From the NCBI GenBank assembly GCA_964523675.1, contig CAZFZT010000051.1, positions 1-24,421 on the forward strand: a stretch of 24,421 nt of DNA. The letters are read 5' to 3'. Source of the stretch: CAZFZT01 sp964523675 (lineage in GTDB: Bacteria > Planctomycetota > Phycisphaerae > Phycisphaerales > SM1A02). Each line of letters starts with the position of its first letter. The stretch's first letter is position 1. Positions 23,171-24,421 of this stretch are shown here, piece after piece. Under the pieces are notes generated by a model. That model was given only the letters and a program-made list of their open reading frames with translations, was not told the origin of the DNA and ran no database searches. Position numbers and translations under genes: made by a program.

Positions 23171-23194
23171 TCGCCGAAGGCGAAACGAGCGCGG

Positions 23195-23200
23195 TAGCAT
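23195..23200 (+). promoter_or_regulatory. -10-like TAGCAT, 6 bases before ATG 23207
   Basis: TAGCAT, six bases (GCGCAA), then ATG 23207. No Shine-Dalgarno is present. Confidence 0.45.
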
Positions 23201-23206
23201 GCGCAA

Positions 23207-24064
23207 ATGAACGGAAGTGGCTCGACAGAAGTGCTCATGGCATTGGCAGAGTTGTATGCAGCTCATCGCGAACTACCGGAACTGCTGGGGAAGCGAGCGT
23301 ATGAGCGTGCTCGTGATATCGTCAGAGCGGATGAACATTGGTCTGATACATGGCGAGACCTGTATGATTCCCCAGATGAATGCATGCGGGTAGTGGAGAT
23401 GGCTATGGCAGGTTGGGCCGAAGTGCCGAAGAAAGTGCTAACGCGACACTTCGATGATGAGCAGATTGCCGAGGCAGCTTCGGCACTCGCCGACGAGTTT
23501 GAAACCGATCCGTCAGAGTTCATCGTGTCGCTGGTCGATGAGATCAAGAACGACTGCATCTCATTTGATACATACGTCGATGGACTGCTTGAGAAGCCCG
23601 GAGTAACCATCGGCTGGGCGTTCTTTTTGGCGGTCATCCTGCCGCATCACCTTGCGGGCGATCATGTTTACATCACTCTTGAGAACGCGAAGTCGGATGA
23701 CTGCGCTACCTCGTGGGAACGCTTGCTGCGCATCGATCCGATGTTTATGAGAAGCGGAGCGTTCATTGAGCGAATGAAGCAGGCAGGCGACCGGGGCGAC
23801 CACAAGTTTATCAATCTCGTGGCCCGTGCTGTAACCAAGCACGAACGGGGTGACTCATGGGACTCGGAGCGGAACTTTGAGGCAGTAATGCGCGATCTTT
23901 TGCAGGTCGATGGAACTGCACCAATGAGCCATGAGCAAGTGTTTCTCTTGTGTACCAAGTACGGGGGTTCCGCGTTTCGTGATCCGGCAACGCTAAGAGC
24001 AGAGGCGGCCAAAGTACGCAAACGGCTCAAGATCGTCCCGCGCAGCAAAAACGAATCCGAATGA
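23207..24064 (+). CDS. Hypothetical soluble protein, probable cargo of the integrated element
   Basis: A 285-residue acidic, mostly helical protein with no signal peptide. The N-terminal ~150 residues are rich in Asp and Glu. A hydrophobic stretch (VTIGWAFFLAVILPHHLAG, about 132-150) is too short and broken to be a sure membrane helix. The last ~20 residues are strongly basic (KVRKRLKIVPRSKNESE). Codon and base use are less GC-rich than the chromosomal genes to the left, which fits acquired DNA, though I judged this by eye. I recognise no family. It stands alone between the junction zone and the possible replication gene. Confidence 0.75.
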   Translation: MNGSGSTEVLMALAELYAAHRELPELLGKRAYERARDIVRADEHWSDTWRDLYDSPDECMRVVEMAMAGWAEVPKKVLTRHFDDEQIAEAASALADEFETDPSEFIVSLVDEIKNDCISFDTYVDGLLEKPGVTIGWAFFLAVILPHHLAGDHVYITLENAKSDDCATSWERLLRIDPMFMRSGAFIERMKQAGDRGDHKFINLVARAVTKHERGDSWDSERNFEAVMRDLLQVDGTAPMSHEQVFLLCTKYGGSAFRDPATLRAEAAKVRKRLKIVPRSKNESE

Positions 24065-24078
24065 GCTGCGCCATTTCG

Positions 24079-24165
24079 TGAAGACCTGAGCGATAAGTGA
24101 GAAGCAAGTTGGCGTTGTCGCTGGAGTGATCCAGCCGCCGACTTGAGTCTCACAGAAGGTCTTCA
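24079..24165. repeat. Long nested inverted repeat ahead of the replication-like gene
   Basis: Three nested stems fold about 87 bases: an outer perfect 9 bp (24079-24087 with 24157-24165), a middle 18 bp with one tandem A-G/G-A mismatch and one G-U in RNA form (24097-24114 with 24136-24153), and an apical 5 bp (24120-24124 with 24131-24135, loop AGTGAT). The outer right arm overlaps the likely ribosome binding site of the next gene. Confidence 0.85.
24154..24159 (+). promoter_or_regulatory. Ribosome binding site for ATG 24168
   Basis: AGAAGG, 8 bases before ATG 24168. Its last three bases pair in the outer stem of the nested hairpin, so translation may be sensitive to folding. Confidence 0.55.
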
Positions 24166-24167
24166 AG

Positions 24168-24421
24168 ATGGCAGATCGATGCAAACGAAGGAAAGCCGGA
24201 ACCGCCGCGGCCGAAGCGGGCGCTAGCCCGCCGGCCGCGGCGTCCGGCTCGGGGAGCATGGGGGGACTTGTAACACCCCATGCTCCAGTTACAGAGGGTC
24301 CAGGTGATTTCAGGTTCTTGGCCTGCGGCATCGACACGCTCGACCTCGGCCTCTACGTTAACTGGCCGAACTGGAGCAAACTCTTTGACCTGCTCCATCG
24401 AGCGAAGGAAATCGCGAAAAT
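24168..24421 (+). CDS. Partial protein, possible replication initiation factor (N-terminus)
   Basis: Starts at ATG 24168 with a ribosome binding site and runs open for 84 codons to the window edge. Residues 1-50 are a low-complexity Ala/Gly/Ser/Pro tail with a basic start (MADRCKRRKAG). Residues ~50-84 look folded (FRFLACGIDTLDLGLYVNWP, then WSKLFDLLHRAKEIAK). This GIDTLDLGLYV block recalls the start of Rep-type replication initiation proteins of plasmids and phages found in planctomycete assemblies. The match is from memory and covers only ~35 residues, so the call is tentative. Its location in the suspected element and the hairpins around the start agree with a replication role. Confidence 0.45.
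   Translation, partial: MADRCKRRKAGTAAAEAGASPPAAASGSGSMGGLVTPHAPVTEGPGDFRFLACGIDTLDLGLYVNWPNWSKLFDLLHRAKEIAK
24203..24242. repeat. Very stable GC hairpin inside the 5' coding region
   Basis: Outer 10-base perfect stem (24203-24212 with 24233-24242) and inner 6-base perfect stem (24216-24221 with 24226-24231, loop GCTA), separated by GAA on the left and C on the right. It is nearly all G-C and would form easily in single-stranded DNA or RNA. Confidence 0.9.
24253..24286. repeat. 11-base perfect hairpin
   Basis: GGAGCATGGGG (24253-24263) pairs with CCCCATGCTCC (24276-24286) around a 12-base loop (GGACTTGTAACA). It is the third strong hairpin within about 210 bases. Confidence 0.9.

Larger units (their letters stand above)
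22870..23206. other. Palindrome-rich non-coding zone at the element edge
   Basis: No gene is supported here. It contains an inverted pair GTCGAAT (22871-22877) / ATTCGAC (22964-22970), a CCCTT/AAGGG hairpin (22913-22928), a 12-base tandem repeat (22989-23012), GCGCGCAC-T-GTGCGCGC (23047-23063) and an 11-base perfect hairpin at 23139-23170. These could be integrase arm or core sites and element control signals. Confidence 0.6.

Overview
The window looks like chromosomal DNA of a Planctomycetota bacterium, probably Phycisphaerae-like. This is an inference from gene style: membrane proteins carrying CxxC...CxxC zinc ribbons, an FHA-GAF-SpoIIE phosphatase, a sigma-like HTH protein with a membrane anchor, and a planctomycete-type integrase remnant. 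The DNA is GC-rich, densely coded and has no rRNA operon. A run of 10 Ns at 7999-8008 marks a scaffold join, so this is an assembled draft or metagenome sequence, and gene order across that point is not proven.

Layout. 1-169 holds the start of a gene leaving the left edge, and 170-696 has no convincing gene. 697-5022 (minus) carries an ABC ATPase, a large secreted/membrane protein with a glutamine-amidotransferase-like fold, and adenylate kinase. 5176-7972 (minus) is a complete partner-switching module: STAS anti-anti-sigma factor, HATPase anti-sigma kinase and FHA-GAF-PP2C phosphatase. 8025-9970 holds a zinc-ribbon membrane protein, a conserved-looking hypothetical protein and a divergent DinB-like protein. 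10338-12614 (plus) is a Rieske protein, a small membrane protein and a NarK-type nitrate/nitrite transporter. 12700-15392 (minus) has ATP-dependent PEP carboxykinase and a six-helix zinc-ribbon membrane protein.

15430-15502 is tRNA-Val(UAC), followed directly by the decayed 3' end of a tyrosine integrase. 15827-16399 encodes a sigma-region-4-like HTH protein with a C-terminal membrane helix. 16425-19204 (minus) is a housekeeping operon: mannose-1-phosphate guanylyltransferase, ThiL, TsaE and YacG. 19398-22409 contains a beta-lactamase-family lipoprotein, a small hypothetical gene and a membrane-anchored agmatine-deiminase-like protein.

The right end, from about 22828, appears to be the edge of an integrated element. 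It begins with the 3' half of a tRNA-Met gene cut exactly at the anticodon loop, continues through a palindrome-rich non-coding zone and an unknown cargo gene, and ends with the start of a possible replication-initiation gene. That start codon lies among three strong hairpins.

A recurring regulatory pattern also stands out. Eight genes that begin transcription units have a -10-like TANNNT box ending 6-8 bases before the chosen ATG, which suggests leaderless mRNAs. Several other genes instead have a clear AAGGAG or AGGAGG ribosome binding site.
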